Source: Achatina immaculata
Lineage: Eukaryota; Mollusca; Gastropoda; Stylommatophora; Achatinidae
Assembly (NCBI GenBank): GCA_009760885.1
Contig: CM019713.1
Span: 30,819,889-30,883,888 of the forward strand
Direction of reading: 5' to 3'
Length of the DNA: 64,000 bases
Positions 22,240 to 33,833 of the stretch are shown piece after piece. The translations under genes were made by a program, and so were the position numbers. The notes below the pieces were generated by a model. The model worked only from the letters and a program-made list of their open reading frames with translations. It had not been told where the DNA came from and did no database searches. The stretch's first letter is position 1. The number at the start of each line of letters is the position of its first letter.

Positions 22240-23610
22240 TTTGGGATCTAGAAAAAGCTCCAGAGGAGTGGAAAACTGGGCTTATAGTAAAACTACCAAA
22301 GAAGGGTGACCTCAGGATTTGCGGGGAATGGAGAGGCATTACCCTACTGCCACTCACCAGTAAAGTATTTTGTAGAATAATCATCAACAGAATTGCACCA
22401 GCATTTGAGGGAAAACTTCGGAAGGAGCAGGCAGGATTTAGGAAAGGAAGATCATGCATAGACCACATATTTGTACTTAGACAAATAGTAAAACAGGCAA
22501 ATGAGTGGCATAGCACAACATAAACATTGTTTATAGATTTTGAGAAAGCCTTTGACAGTGTCAACAGAGATGCATTGTGGAAAATCCTAAGATGGCATGG
22601 CCTCCCCCACAAGATAGTAAATGTAATCAAAGCCTTATACGAGGGTTTTCAGTGCAAAGTGATCTGTGGAGAACATACCTCCAGCAGCTTTAGGGTACAA
22701 ACAGGAGTGAAGCAGGGATGTGTACTATCACCAACATTATTTATCTTGGCAGTAGACTGGTTAATGAAGGAGGCAACATCAGACAAACGCAGAAGATTAC
22801 AATGGACCCTTGACACAGTGCTGGAGGACCTTGACTTTGCGGACGACATTTGTCTACTATCAAGCAGCCACAAAGATATGCAAGATAAAATAAACAAGCT
22901 AACTCAGAATGCAAACAACATAGGACTAAAGATCAACGTAGGAAAGACAAAGTTAGTGAAGCAAAATGTGAACAACAGAAATGTACTCAGAGTAGATAGC
23001 ACGTTAGTGGAAGAGGTCAACGAATTTGTATATCTTGGCAGTAGAGTAGTAGAAAATAGAGACAGCACAGAGGACATCAACAGCAGACTTACTAGAGCAA
23101 ACCAGGCTTTTGCAGTGCTGCAGACTATATGGAAATCTAAAAAACTAAGCATAAATACGAAAATCATGATGTTTAAGAGTAATGTTCTAAGTGTACTACT
23201 CTATGGAAGTGAATGCTGGAAAATCACCAAAACCCTAAAAAACAAGGTGAATTCTTTCCAGACTAAATGTTTATGAAGAATTAGAAAAATATTTTGGCCA
23301 AACACCGTAAGAAATAACATCTTGTTGGCAGAGATGCAGATGAAGCCACTGACTTCAATTATCGAGGAAAGACGCTGGCGATAGTTGGGACATGTGCTCC
23401 GAATGACTGACACCTCACTACCAAAAATAGCACTAAGATGGACACCACAGGGGAACAGAAGTAAGGGTAGACCAAAACAGACATGGAGAAGAACAACAGA
23501 GAGGATGTTGAGCAATAGAGGGCTCACCCGGGCAAGAGCAGAAAAAAGGCAAAGGACAGGCATTTGTGGAAAACCCTTGCAGAAGCCCCAAGTGCCCTGG
23601 GCACTTAAGG
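22240..23610 (+). pseudogene. Reverse transcriptase and C-terminal region of LINE B
   Basis: Across several frames it shows the RT blocks in order: LEKAPEEWKTG (about 22255), RGITLLPLTSKVFCRII, EQAGFRKGRSCIDHI, FIDFEKAFDSVNRDAL (22527 on), GVKQGCVLSPTLF, the catalytic FADD (22836-22847), then INVGKTKLV, FVYLGS and LLYGSECWK. The C-terminus has LGHVLRMTD (23385 on) and GRPKQTWRR. Two stops (near 22520 and 23274) and a shift near 22210 interrupt it. The segment 23384-23448 was copied into the 28-bp array at 38364-38428. Confidence 0.8.
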
Positions 23611-23651
23611 TTCAGAGAGAGAGAAAGAGAGAGAGAGAGCGAGAGAGAGAA

Positions 23652-23681
<30 letters not shown>

Positions 23682-23682
<1 letters not shown>

Positions 23683-23840
23683 TAGCTCACCACACAGCAC
23701 AGCTCAGCACAACGCAACACAACAATACTACAGAAAGCAGAGCTCAACACAACACAACACAGCAATACGACAGCAGGCATAGCTCAACACAACACAACAC
23801 AACACAACACAGCACAACAATACGACAGAAGGCAAGAAAC
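23682..23840. repeat. 60-bp minisatellite, right part (decayed)
   Basis: Continues the array seen at 20159-20434: ATAGCTCACCAC, CAGCTCAGCACAACGCAAC, then shorter CAACACAACAC-rich and ACAATACGACAG(A/C) units. The array was continuous before LINE B inserted. Confidence 0.8.
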
Positions 23841-24247
23841 ATCACTCAGTATGGCTAGATCTGAAATGATTATTTCCTCAGCTCCTGCTACTGAAAGTGG
23901 AGTGGAATAAAGTCAAGACAATGAAGTTCCGACAAACAACCAGTTCTTCTTATTTACATTCCTTACACCATGCGTTTGTGGGTAGTCGTAAAATATACTT
24001 CATGAACCCAAGAACGGGAAGCACAGTCATGAAAGAGACACACTGTAGAATACAGGTAGTCACATGTGTAGAGTTCAGTGTTTCAAAAAAGATGGAGATA
24101 GTGAGGTAAGTTGGTATAAACGAAAGTGGAAGAAAATTATTACGTATAAATAAAGAACATTCAATAATCCAATATTTTGGCAAATGCGTTTTTCAAGGGC
24201 CACAAAAAAGAACAAATAAAAATACGAAAAATGGATGAAAAATGACA
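23841..24247. other. Unique sequence with a possible retroelement end motif
   Basis: The block at 24161-24203, read in reverse, has GGCCCTTGAAAAACGC and TTGCCAAAATATTG. A similar block occurs at 32669-32706 and a weaker one at 35981-36014; see findings. No gene. Confidence 0.35.
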
Positions 24248-24483
24248 CACTTAGCTCTTTTAGTATCCTCTCACATGAAAGAGGCATACTTAGCTCTGTT
24301 GCTATCTTCTCATATGAAAGAGGCACACTTAGCTCTTTTGCTATCTTCTCATATGAACGAGGCACACTTAGCTCTTTTGCTATCTTCTCATATGAACGAG
24401 GCACACTTAGCTCTTTTGGTATCCTCTCACATGAAGGAGGCATACTTAGCTCTTTTAGTATCCTCTCACATGAAAGAAACACA
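24248..24483. repeat. 39-bp minisatellite, 6 copies
   Basis: Unit contains CTTAGCTCTTTTGCTATCTT and CTCATATGAACGAGGCACA. Divisible by three, hence open frames on both strands. Confidence 0.95.
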
Positions 24484-24514
24484 GGATGAAATAAAGGTGA
24501 CAGAAATACGCTGA

Positions 24515-24690
24515 ACATAACTGATACATGATAAATTGGACCTGACTGATACATGACAAGCTGGTAATGATTGATACATGGAAAATTTGACATGACTGAT
24601 ACATGACAAGCTGCACATGACTGATATATGACAAGCTGGACATGACTGATATATGACAAGTTAGACATGACTGATACATGATAACACAAA
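24515..24690. repeat. 24-bp minisatellite, about 7 copies
   Basis: Unit close to CATGACTGATACATGACAAG plus CTGG; moderately diverged. Confidence 0.9.
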
Positions 24691-25868
24691 AAATGACTAC
24701 AGCAGCCAATAAACTTAGAACAGCGGACAGAAAGAAGACAGTGTAGACGACGTGGATACATGGAGACGAACCTCACATACAAGAACTTCAAAGTTCCGGC
24801 AAGCCAAACATAGGAAACAGAAAGGAAAGCTCATAACCAGGACGGATGGCAAGTCTTTGTCATGTGTGTCTACTGGTGCAGTGAGGATCACTGACTATTA
24901 GAATGTGTCAGAGAATGCTTCTGTCATCGGTGTCAGCGCAACCTCATGTCACATTCACGGATTTAACCCGACACAGCGAAACCTTGAGCATCTCAAGATT
25001 TACTTCCCTTGCCACGCCATCTAAGGGGAGGTAAGTAAAACATCCGGCTATTTGCGAGTTTTCCAGCCTCACTTAATAGAACACCAGATCATGTTGCGGT
25101 CACGTGATGGCGCTTAAATCACGTGGTGTGGCAACATTATCAGGAATGTTGGGACATTAAGGCGATAGACAAGAACAGGATCCAAATTTAAGAAGAATGA
25201 GATGACCAAATGTGTGAGGTATGATCGCGTGGTCTAGACGAAAGATGTAACGTAAAACGTAGTTAATGGGAATCCCAGGGGGAAGATTACAACAAGATAC
25301 AAACATCATGTGGCGTGTACGACTAGTGAATGCTACATCTCATTAGTTCATAATTATAATTTTTGTCTACAAATTTGAAATGTTATGTGGAAATAACTTC
25401 GGAACAAAACCACTGAGGCTTAATGTAGAGATTTTATTCTTGCCTGCTGTAGCAACACCATAGCTTCCACCAACGGCCCAATCCCTTCAGGTAAGTCAGG
25501 TGAGGTAGAACTAGATTGGCTGAAACTTTTGTAACGCCCGAGAGTATTCTTGTGCACGATGCTCTGAGCCAGCATAAGCTGTCCAGTTGTCTGCAACAGC
25601 CAATCTTCAGACAAAACACAGTGGTCAGTTTTTGTCTTGCTACCTGCTTAATCTGAACATGTTCGTCGGGTATTTGTTCATATTCTTCTTCTACTACGTC
25701 CTGTTCTCTCACATAGTCCTGTCATGCCAATGAAGCACTTAAGAGCTAGGTGGAAGTGATCACATTTTCCTTGACCCGACGGCTCACTGGAGGGTGATAT
25801 CGGTCAGCACCACGCATGGGTGACTTTCCTTCCACAGCTCCAGAAAGAGCCAGGTTACAGTTGAGTGA
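24691..25868. other. Unique sequence
   Basis: No gene recognised. At 25091-25125 two CACGTG sites lie 22 bp apart around GCGCTTAAA (TCACGTGATGGCGC ... ATCACGTGG), a small imperfect palindrome. Short minus frames at 25420-25712 have no family resemblance. Confidence 0.35.
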
Positions 25869-25869
25869 A

Positions 25870-25948
25870 TATGATGCTTCCGGATGGACTGGAACCACCG
25901 ACCTTTACAGACGAACGTTTTAACCATTACACCACTCGAGCGCCCACT
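25870..25948 (-). mobile_element. tRNA-derived SINE head abutting LINE A tail
   Basis: The reverse complement starts GTGGGCGCTCGAGTGGTGTA with A box TGGTGTAATGGTTAAAACG, and has B box GGTTCCAGTCC (one base from consensus) about 30 bp on. It begins at the very end of the (ATAAG)n tail of LINE A copy 2, in the same orientation. Confidence 0.6.
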
Positions 25949-26765
25949 ATATCTTATCTTATATCTTATATCCTTCCCGTGCCGTTAAACGTCACATAGG
26001 GCTCGCAAAGTAGTTCGCCAGTTTTTCCTGTCTTCGGCGAGTCTTTCAACCTCATCAAAGGATTTTATGCCTGTTAATTTGACCTCTTTTAACAATGTGC
26101 TCTTCAGAGTTTCAAGGGGTCTGTCTCTTTTTCTTTGGCCTGTTGTGTTCCACTTGATAGCTTGTTTCTGGGACTCTCTGATCATTTCTTCTCATTAAGT
26201 GACCAACATATGTCCATCTCCTTTTCCTGATCACCCATGAGACTGGTTGTTGTTCAGTCATCTGTCTTATCTCTGCATTGTTCTTGAATTCGTTCCACTT
26301 GATGCCGAGTATTTTCCTTATGCATTTGTTTTCAAAAGAGTCTAATTTCTTTTCTATTTCTTTAGTTGTTTTCCAGCTTTCGCATGCATAAATGAGGGTG
26401 GATATTACATTTGAATTGAATAATCTTAACTTGGTTTTTTTGTGCTTATAACTTTTGAATTCCATATGTTCTCAAGATTCTTGAAGATTGATCCTGCTTT
26501 TGCAATTCTGATCCTAACTTCCTTTCTAGTGTCACCATCCTGGTCTATGTAGCTGCCAAGGTATGCAAATTGATTGACTTCTTCAATATCTGTTCCTTCT
26601 ATGTGTATTTTTCCATTCTGATTAATGGGAATTTTCATTATTTTTGTTTTGTCCTTGTTAATCTCAAGTCCTATTTTGCTAGCCACTTTATACTGAGTAT
26701 AAAAGGTATTTCCCATAGAATTTATTAGGTATTTCCCCACTCTGTTCTCCCCTATATACAAATGT
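25949..26765 (-). mobile_element. LINE A, 5'-truncated copy 2
   Basis: Longer than copy 1. The minus frames give KIGLEINKDKTKIM, VNQFAYLGSYID (after the RT palm), then after a frameshift near 26460 LRLFNSNVISTLIYACESWK, the shared CIRKILGIKWNEFKNN and GHLMRRND, and after another shift the C-terminus RALCDV. Tail (ATAAG)n at 25949-25975. Dead. Confidence 0.8.
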
Positions 26766-27029
26766 TATTATCATATCCACACCGTCTGTTATGATAACAC
26801 AATTCAGTATTTTGATCAACAGCTTTCCTTTTTTATAATCTTTTTTAAAGCTATTAAAGCGGATATTTGTTGCAATCTGGTTTGTACTCAACACTAATCT
26901 TAGGCGCAAAACATTAAAAACTTTAAATCACGACATTGATATCAAAATTATATCATCAATTCTGTAAAAAGGAACTGGCAGAACTTCACTGACAAATGTG
27001 ACCCAGCTTTTTTTAAAAGACACCAGGAG
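26766..27029. other. Unique AT-rich sequence
   Basis: Nothing recognised. Confidence 0.35.
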
Positions 27030-27303
27030 AATGCTCTGTCAGTACAGAATATAGGACGGGTGCTCTGTCAGCACAGAATATAGGACGGGTGCTCTGTCAG
27101 CACAGAATATAGGACGGGTGCTCTGTCAGTACAGAATATAGGACGGGTGCTCTGTCAGTACAGAATATAGGACGGGTGCTCTGTCAGCACAGAATATAGG
27201 ACGGGTGCTCTGTCAGTACAGAATATAGGACGGGTGCTCTGTCAGCACAGAATATAGGACGGGTGCTCTGTCAGCACAGAATATAGGACGGGTGCTCTGT
27301 CTT
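27030..27303. repeat. 29-bp minisatellite, about 9.5 copies
   Basis: Unit contains GTGCTCTGTCAGCACAGAAT and ATAGGACGG. One common variant, CAG(C/T)ACAG. Confidence 0.95.
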
Positions 27304-27622
27304 CGCTTTGGTCAAATACTGAACAGAAGATTAAAGCACCTGTTCAGGTTGCACAGATAATGGCCTTTTTTAACAAATCAGCTAGAAAATTAGGGCCCAA
27401 GAAATGTGAATGCACTTACCTATAAGGCTGTTTTGAAGAGAGAAATGAAGAAGAAGAAAGATGTCCTGAACCTGCTGAAGTGACAAAGACTGATAAGAGC
27501 AGAGAGCGGGAGAGTTTCCAGCATATTTTCAACATGTAGCCCATATCACGTGACATCTGGCATAGTTGCACATTGGTAGGAGAAGTTGTGGCTATAAAGT
27601 GAAAGCAACAAAAGGACAACAG
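27304..27622. other. Unique sequence
   Basis: Nothing recognised. Confidence 0.35.
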
Positions 27623-27800
27623 CGATACAAGAACATAAGAACGGTGCAGATAAGTGGACTGTATCAAGAGCGCTGCAGATAAGTGGACTACATCAAGAAC
27701 ATAAGAGCCTTGCAGATAAGTGGACTACATCAAGAACACAAGAAAGGTGCAGATATAAGTGAGCTAATTCAAGAACATAAGAACAGTGCAGATAAGCAGA
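27623..27800. repeat. About 37-bp minisatellite, 4-5 copies
   Basis: Units with AAGAACATAAGAACGGTGCA and GATAAGTGGACTACATC; length varies. Confidence 0.85.
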
Positions 27801-28012
27801 TGATCTCATTAAGGCACCAACGATACAGATGAGCAGACAGAATCAGAATTATAGCGACGATAAAGAATAACTGACAGCATCTGGAGAATAAAACTGAAGC
27901 AGATGAGTATACAACAACAGATGACTGGACCATGTCAAGTCTCTACAATGGGAAAAGTGACAGGACAGCATAAAGAAGGACAAAGCGCAACTTTCCTGGC
28001 TGCATTTGAAAA

Positions 28013-28052
28013 CAAACAAACAAACAAACAAACAAACAAACAAACAAAAACA
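28013..28052. repeat. (AAAC)n microsatellite
   Basis: About nine AAAC units. Confidence 0.95.
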
Positions 28053-28894
28053 AACCGAAAAGGAAGCCCTATCAAGTTACAGGTCCTTCACTTTGCATGG
28101 AGAAATGACACAGGATGATGACGGTGACGATGATAAAATGTGAACAGGCCTTAAACTTTCAAGTACATTCGTGTGAACACGGCCGAGGATTATGTTCCTG
28201 CCACTTGCGGTAATATCAGCAGTTATACAAACCCTGTTAGCTCAGGTTTCCTTACTTGGTAACCTGATTTCGGATATGGCTTCTGTCAGGTATTACTTTT
28301 CCTAACTAGGTAGGATTAGAAACCTGCTAAATTAGAAGGCCATCTGCTGAAGGAGCTCGCTTGCATTGTTTTTCAAAGGGCTTAGTCTCATCCTCCCTCG
28401 TGATTGCGACAAGAGGTAGAGGGATAGAAAGAAGACGCTAGCTCGAGAAAGAAAAAGATGGAGGAGATTGTCAAAAGAGAAGAATGCCAGAATGTAGATA
28501 TTCAGGAGCGAGAGTAATGACCGAATCGATATCAGCGGGGATTTTCTGACGGAAAGATTTCGTTTAATGAGACAGCAGAATGTCATCATTAAGTTCCAGT
28601 GACGCGACAGCATCAGCCGCTCGTTGGTCCACAGTGGGTATGGTGGTGGATGCGGTAAAGCAATGATGCCTGACAATCAGGGATGATGAAGACTCTATCC
28701 TGCTTTCCTGCTATTCTTCTTTTTTTTTTTTTGTTTTTTTTTGGTCTGCCTTTTTTTTATAAATTCCACTTGACAAAAGGGTTAGAGGTGGCTGAATACG
28801 TCCTGGTGGTGGAGCCTGTGGGTAAGCTTGATTATCGAGCTTTCTTTCTTTCGCTCACAGTGACTCTGTGGTGTCCACTTTTTTATGTGTGAGT
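28053..28894. other. Unique sequence with a T-run
   Basis: T-rich run at 28719-28758. No gene recognised on either strand. Confidence 0.35.
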
Positions 28895-29338
28895 AGTCTG
28901 GGCACGGCATGTGTCTAAGATCTGGGGGTGCCATGTGTCTAAGATCTTGGTGAGGAATGTGTCCAAAGTCTGGGGTGGTGGGGGGGGGGGGGGGAGCATA
29001 TATCTAAGATCTGCGCGCGACATGTGTCTAACATACGGGGATGCCATGTGTCTAAGATCTGGGGGTACCACGTTTCTAAGATCTGGGGGTGGCATGTGTC
29101 TAAGATATGGGGATGCCATGTGTTTAAGATCTGGGGGTGACATGTGTCTAAGATCTAGGGGTGACATGTGTCTAAGATCTGGGGGTGCCATGTGTCTAAG
29201 ATATGGGGATGCCATGTGTCTAAGATCTGGGGGTGCCATGTGTCTAAGATATGGGGGTGCCATGTGTTTAAGATCTGGGAGTGGCATTTGTCTAAGATCT
29301 GGGGGTACCAAAGATCTGGGAGTGCCATGTGTCTAAGG
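28895..29338. repeat. 24-bp minisatellite, about 18 copies
   Basis: Unit GGGTGCCATGTGTCTAAGAT plus CTGG; a G-run (28978-28994) interrupts it. Divisible by three, so both strands carry octapeptide frames (MCLRSGGA on plus, DLRHMAPP on minus) without coding meaning. Confidence 0.95.
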
Positions 29339-30490
29339 TGTGATACCGTCTGCCCTGCCATATAAACACATATTGTTAGCTCTTAGAGGCTACTTTTTTA
29401 TTCTCAGAACGATCATGTTGTGCACTTGCATCGCCTGGAAGGTACCAAAGGTGGGACTCGACCCCACGCCTTCAATCAGCCTGAGAGGGACTGGGAGACT
29501 TGACTTTAATTTGGCCATTCCTACTCTGGATTTCTGCTGCACCCCAGAGATGAAAGAAAGTAACTGTCCCTCACTGCTTATGATACTTGATGTCCATGGT
29601 TCAGGAACTTCGTGTCAAGTTTTCCGGGGAGAGTTCGTGATCAAAACTGCTTTTAAAATCATAAACCAAATTTAAAAGGAGAAAAAAACTGCACGCATTC
29701 TTCTAGCGTCTAACAGTGCTATTTAAAATAAAGCGCTGATGATGATGATGAAAGTGTATAAACTAGGAAAAAGGTAGGAGTAGTTTTATTACGTAGTGAC
29801 TACAAAGGTATCACAGCTTTACTTGCAGTGCTTCGTGTAAAGTTGCATATTTATACACTAATCGTTGATGATGATGATGAAGTAAGGTCAATGTCTGATG
29901 ATAACTGGGTTGCTTGATGTTCTGGAAGCCTCGGAGGGGACGCAAGAAGCAACCTTCTTAGAAGGCTCCACCACCATTTTGCACTCTACTCTTGAGCTAG
30001 ACTGTAGTACTAAGCAGACTGTGTTCCAGCTTCTCCGTAGACAGATAGCCCTTTGCTCCTGATCTGCTAGATCTACCCTCTGGACAGTGGCTTGATATGT
30101 CACTCTTACCTTGGCTTCCTTCCAGGGAAACAGCAGAAGTTTCTGAGCATCATGTCACTCTTTATGTTTGTTTTGTGTCATCCTCGGCGCCTCTCTTTGG
30201 AACCGTTTATTGACACAGAGTAATTCGATCTGTTCTTTCTTCTCTTAATCCTATCGTATCCATTTTTATAACATAAGGACGTTCTCGAGAGTTCCGTTTA
30301 CAAGCATCTTGATGTGTTCATTGTAGCTGCCATTTTGATATCAGTTTCCCTGTGCTGTGATTGTTTCTACATTTGTATTGTAAAGGAACGCGTTATAAAG
30401 TTTAACTTAACCGAAAAACTTTACCTGAAAGCGAAAAGATTGAAACATTAAAACCAGCTTGGGTATCTGTAACAACAAATAGAAAACGGA
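29339..30490. other. Mostly unique; tRNA-like piece and (GAT)n tracts
   Basis: At 29440-29475 the reverse complement has GGGGTCGAGTCCCACC, a good B box, so a minus-strand SINE head is possible. GAT tracts lie at 29738-29750 and 29867-29880. No gene recognised. Confidence 0.4.
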
Positions 30491-30497
30491 TTAGTAT

Positions 30498-30505
30498 ACT
30501 CTCTC

Positions 30506-30544
<39 letters not shown>
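30498..30544. repeat. (CT)n microsatellite
   Basis: CTCT tract with one TG interruption. Confidence 0.95.
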
Positions 30545-30547
<3 letters not shown>

Positions 30548-30599
30548 GATATGTTTTTACTAATTTAATTTGTATTTTTGTACTAAATCAAGTGTGTGG

Positions 30600-30712
30600 G
30601 AAGAATGAAAGATGGAGTGATGAAGGGCAGAATGTAAGACGGGCCTGTGTGCCCAATTCTTTACCCTTGAAAAATAAAGATTAAAGATTATTCATTCATT
30701 CATTCATTCATT
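30600..30712 (+). mobile_element. LINE H 3' terminus with (ATTC)n tail
   Basis: GGGCAGAATGTAAGACGGGC, TGTGTGCCCAATTCTTTACC, AAAAATAAAG, then a (TTCA)n tail to 30712 that runs into CT repeats. Heavily 5'-truncated. Confidence 0.8.
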
Positions 30713-30730
30713 CTCTCTCTCTTTCTCTCT

Positions 30731-31340
30731 GAACTTTGCTCTGATCATCTCAGAATATGGCTACCATCAGACATGGAGTTTATAGAAAACATTGACGCTG
30801 AGGACAGAGCAAAGCAAGGGAGAGGCCATCCACACAAGAGACTGGCAGAGAATTGAACACAGGACTTAAGACATTCGAGTGTGTAGCAACTGCCGACCCT
30901 TATCAACAGTCCCCCTTTCGACATCGAAAGGTACACGAAGGAAGGAGACAAGACAAGACAAGATGCAGGTTCTGCATTCCTCACAAATTTATTTTACTCC
31001 TAAGCACAATTACAACGTGATGTAGCTCCTCTTGTGCCACTGTTAGATAATGCTGGATGAACACAAGCAAGATAGCGCTGGAATTTTTTGTTAATTTGGC
31101 TCGGCTTTTAAAAACTTTTTTTGGATGTAGGTACAACGTCCTGACTTTTGTGTGATATGGAGGTTATAAACATCTACAAGGTGAAGGATTGGGTTCCAAT
31201 TAGAGGCCCCTTGGCTGTGCTCCAGTAGAATTTGAGATGAGTTTATGATCGCCCCTGAGAGCAGGGAGATAACTGCTGTCAGTAACAACTTTTGGTTTTA
31301 GAAATGTTTCAGGGCTCCTGTGTTTTAAATAAATTTATGG
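30731..31340. other. Unique sequence
   Basis: No gene recognised. Confidence 0.35.
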
Positions 31341-31410
31341 CGGCTAATTAGGAGGTGAGGAGAGGGGAGGGGGGGGGTAGTGTTGGAGGATGGGGTGGGG
31401 GGTAAATCAG
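31341..31410 (+). other. G-rich tract, possible G-quadruplex
   Basis: Runs GGGG, GGGGGGGGG, GGGG and GGGGGG within 70 bp on the plus strand. Confidence 0.5.
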
Positions 31411-31504
31411 GACAAGCGGTGGTGTGGGGAAGAACAGTGTGAGCTTGGAAAGGGATGAAAGAATGAATGAGAAAAAGGGTTTTTAAAAGTATGTGGGGGT
31501 GGGG

Positions 31505-31868
31505 GAAGGAAAGAGGAACTTACAAACGGGAAAAGGACAGAGGGACTTGACTTACATACGGGAAAAGGAAAGGGGGACTTGACTTACAAACGGGAAAAGG
31601 AAAGAGGGACTTACAAACGGGAAAAGGAAAGGAGGACTTGACTTACAAACGGGAAAAGGAAAGAGGGACTTACAAACGGGAAAAGGAAAGAGAGATTTGA
31701 TTTACAAACGGAAAAGGAAAGGGGGACTTGACTTACAAACGGGAAAAGGAAAGGGGGACTTGATTTGTAAACGGGAAAAAGAAAGGACTTGACTTACAAA
31801 CGAGAAAAGGAAAGAGGGACTTACAAACTGGAAAAGGAAAGAGGGACTTACAAACGGGAAAAGGAAGT
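31505..31868. repeat. 24-/32-bp minisatellite, about 13 copies
   Basis: Units with CTTACAAACGGGAAAAGGAA, then AGAGGGA or the longer AGGGGGACTTGA. The two lengths alternate irregularly. Confidence 0.9.
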
Positions 31869-31957
31869 AAAAGCAAAAAATGTAAACATAACCAAACAAA
31901 ACTTTGACCTGAATAAGAAATCAGAAGCATGAAGTAATAAGCTATCGTAAATCTGTA

Positions 31958-32327
31958 ATTCATTCATTCATTTGCATGTCACTTGCGAACCTTTGCCTCC
32001 CTAACAGCACTCCTGTAGGCCTCTCGGTTGTGAGCAAGATGGCCTGCTGCTGATGCATCCATTTGCAGATCATCAACGATGTCTTGCAGCCATCTTCGCC
32101 TTGGTCTTCCTCTCTTTCTTTTTCTCATTATGTACCCTTCTAAGATGGTCTTCTCTAGATTATCATGACTTTTAATGTGTCCGAAATAATTAAGTTTTCT
32201 CTCTTTAATCCTCTTTACTAGCCAGCCTTCTTCAATATTAAATTATTGTACTATGGATATATTTGTTCTTTTTTGTGTCCATGATATTTGAAGAACTCTT
32301 CTGTAGCATTTACATTCAAAGGCATTT
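31958..32327 (-). pseudogene. LINE C 3' end, copy 3
   Basis: Minus strand, starting from the (TGAA)n tail at 31958-31973. It encodes the same C-terminus as 15797-16210 with more breaks (blocks for LAHN, ASAAG, LQMDAS and GKRK). It stops at the ATAAT microsatellite. Confidence 0.7.
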
Positions 32328-32369
32328 ATAATATAATATAATATAATATAATATAATATAATATAATAA
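32328..32369. repeat. (TAATA)n microsatellite
   Basis: Eight pentanucleotide units at the truncated end of LINE C. Confidence 0.95.
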
Positions 32370-32698
32370 GTTATCATAAATCTAAGCAAAGTTCTAAACA
32401 TGTATTTTGTACACTACTTTGATATTCTCTGCCACTATTATTTATAGTTCCTATGTCCTGAGATTATCAGCAAGTATTATACTCAACAAACAAGGCCAGG
32501 CCTTAGTGTATGTCTCAGATGATGGTCTACTTTCTTCACCCTGACGTATAGTTGCAGTAGCTTCACTCCACTGAGATTTGCAAGAGATAAAAGGAAATAA
32601 CGATGAAAAGAGGTGGCAAGAAAGGCAGTGAGATGAGCGTGTGAATATGTAAAACAAATAGTAACAATTCAATATTTCGGCGATATGGCTTTATCAAG
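32370..32698. other. Unique sequence
   Basis: Nothing recognised apart from the block at 32669-32706 (TTTCGGCGATATGGCTTTAT), which is similar to 24161-24203. Confidence 0.35.
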
Positions 32699-33152
32699 GA
32701 CAACTGAAACACTTGGGAAGAGTTTAGATTTCTGTGTCACAGATGAAACAATTGGGAAGGGTTTACGTCTCTGTCTTACAACTGAAGCACTTTTGAATAG
32801 TTTAGATTTCTATCTCACATCTGAAACACTTGTGAAGAGTTTATATTTCTTTTGATTTCTATCTCACATCTGAAACACTTGTGAAGAGTTTATATTTCTT
32901 TTGATTTCTATCTCACATCTGAAACACTTGTGAAGAGTTTATATTTCTTTTGATTTCTATCTCACATCTGAAACACTTGTGAAGAGTTTATATTTCTTTT
33001 GATTTTACAAATCTCACATCTGAAACACTTGTGAAGAGTTTATATTTCTTTTGATTTTATAAATCTCACATCTGAAACACTTGGGAAGAGTTTATATTTC
33101 TTTTGATTTCTATCTCACATCTGAAACACTTGTGAAGAGTTTATATTTCTGT
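32699..33152. repeat. 49-bp minisatellite, about 8-9 copies
   Basis: Unit GATTTCTATCTCACATCTGA, AACACTTGTGAAGAGTTTAT, ATTTCTTTT. The left three copies are diverged and the right ones nearly identical. Confidence 0.95.
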
Positions 33153-33833
33153 TTGAATGGGCTTGCGGTTGTTTTCTCATATACAGACTCTTATGTACAA
33201 ACTATTTAAGATATGCAAGGTGGCCGAGTTAATAGTGCTTTGTCGTCTCATGTCCAGGTTCTTGTTCGTCCTTCTTTAATCGGGGTTTAAACTTTCCTTT
33301 GTCTGTCTTCTGAAGTGTTTTGCCTACTACGTTACAGTACACACTTTTCTCTAACTCTTGATATACACACATACGCGCGCACACACACACACACTTACTC
33401 TCCATCAACAACACACCTTCTCAAACATGCACACATCCCTCACTAACATTCCAAGGAGCACCAATAGCTCAGCCTGTGAGATAGCCATCTGTTATCTGCT
33501 GGGGCAGAAACGAGGACCACACATCTCTGTCTCTAGATATCTGTGACTCTATCTAAACATTGCCTGCTGGTATCTGCTGGCGCCAATACATATCTTCTCG
33601 AACAGACGTGCTGGCAGCCATGACGGACCGTTATATGGCTGGGGTTTAGATAGATGTCTGTGTGCTTGCCTTTGGGGCGACTGAAACTACTGGGCTTTAG
33701 AACCAACGGTTGAGTTATGTTGTTCTTGTTGCTTTATTAATTATGGTTGTATGGGTTATATTGTTCATACAGGTTTATAAGCTATAGCTGTATGGGTTAT
33801 ACTGTTCATACAGGTTTATAAATAATGATGACC
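33153..33833. other. Unique sequence, (CA)n and a 41-bp duplication
   Basis: (AC)n at 33372-33394. Two tandem copies of a 41-bp block (TGTATGGGTTATA, TTGTTCATACAGGTTTATAA) lie at about 33747-33826. Confidence 0.4.

Larger units (their letters stand above)
20435..23681 (+). mobile_element. LINE B, full-length RTE-like retrotransposon, inactivated
   Basis: About 3.25 kb, the usual length of RTE-type elements. It starts at CCCCCACCCCCCGTGTGGTA, has a 5' UTR of about 210 bp, one APE endonuclease region, one RT region and a short 3' end with an (AG)n tail at 23613-23681. It is flanked by ATAGCTCAACAC (20423-20434) and ATAGCTCACCAC (23682-23693), a 12-bp target duplication with one change, inside the 60-bp array. 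The frame is broken in at least six places: a shift near 21540, a TGA near 21678, a TGA at 21983-21985, a shift near 22210, a TAA near 22520 and a TGA near 23274. It cannot make its own protein. Confidence 0.8.

Noticed and set aside
25091..25125. Paired CACGTG sites as a regulatory palindrome
   Set aside because: A 6-base site occurring twice is weak evidence without expression or conservation data.
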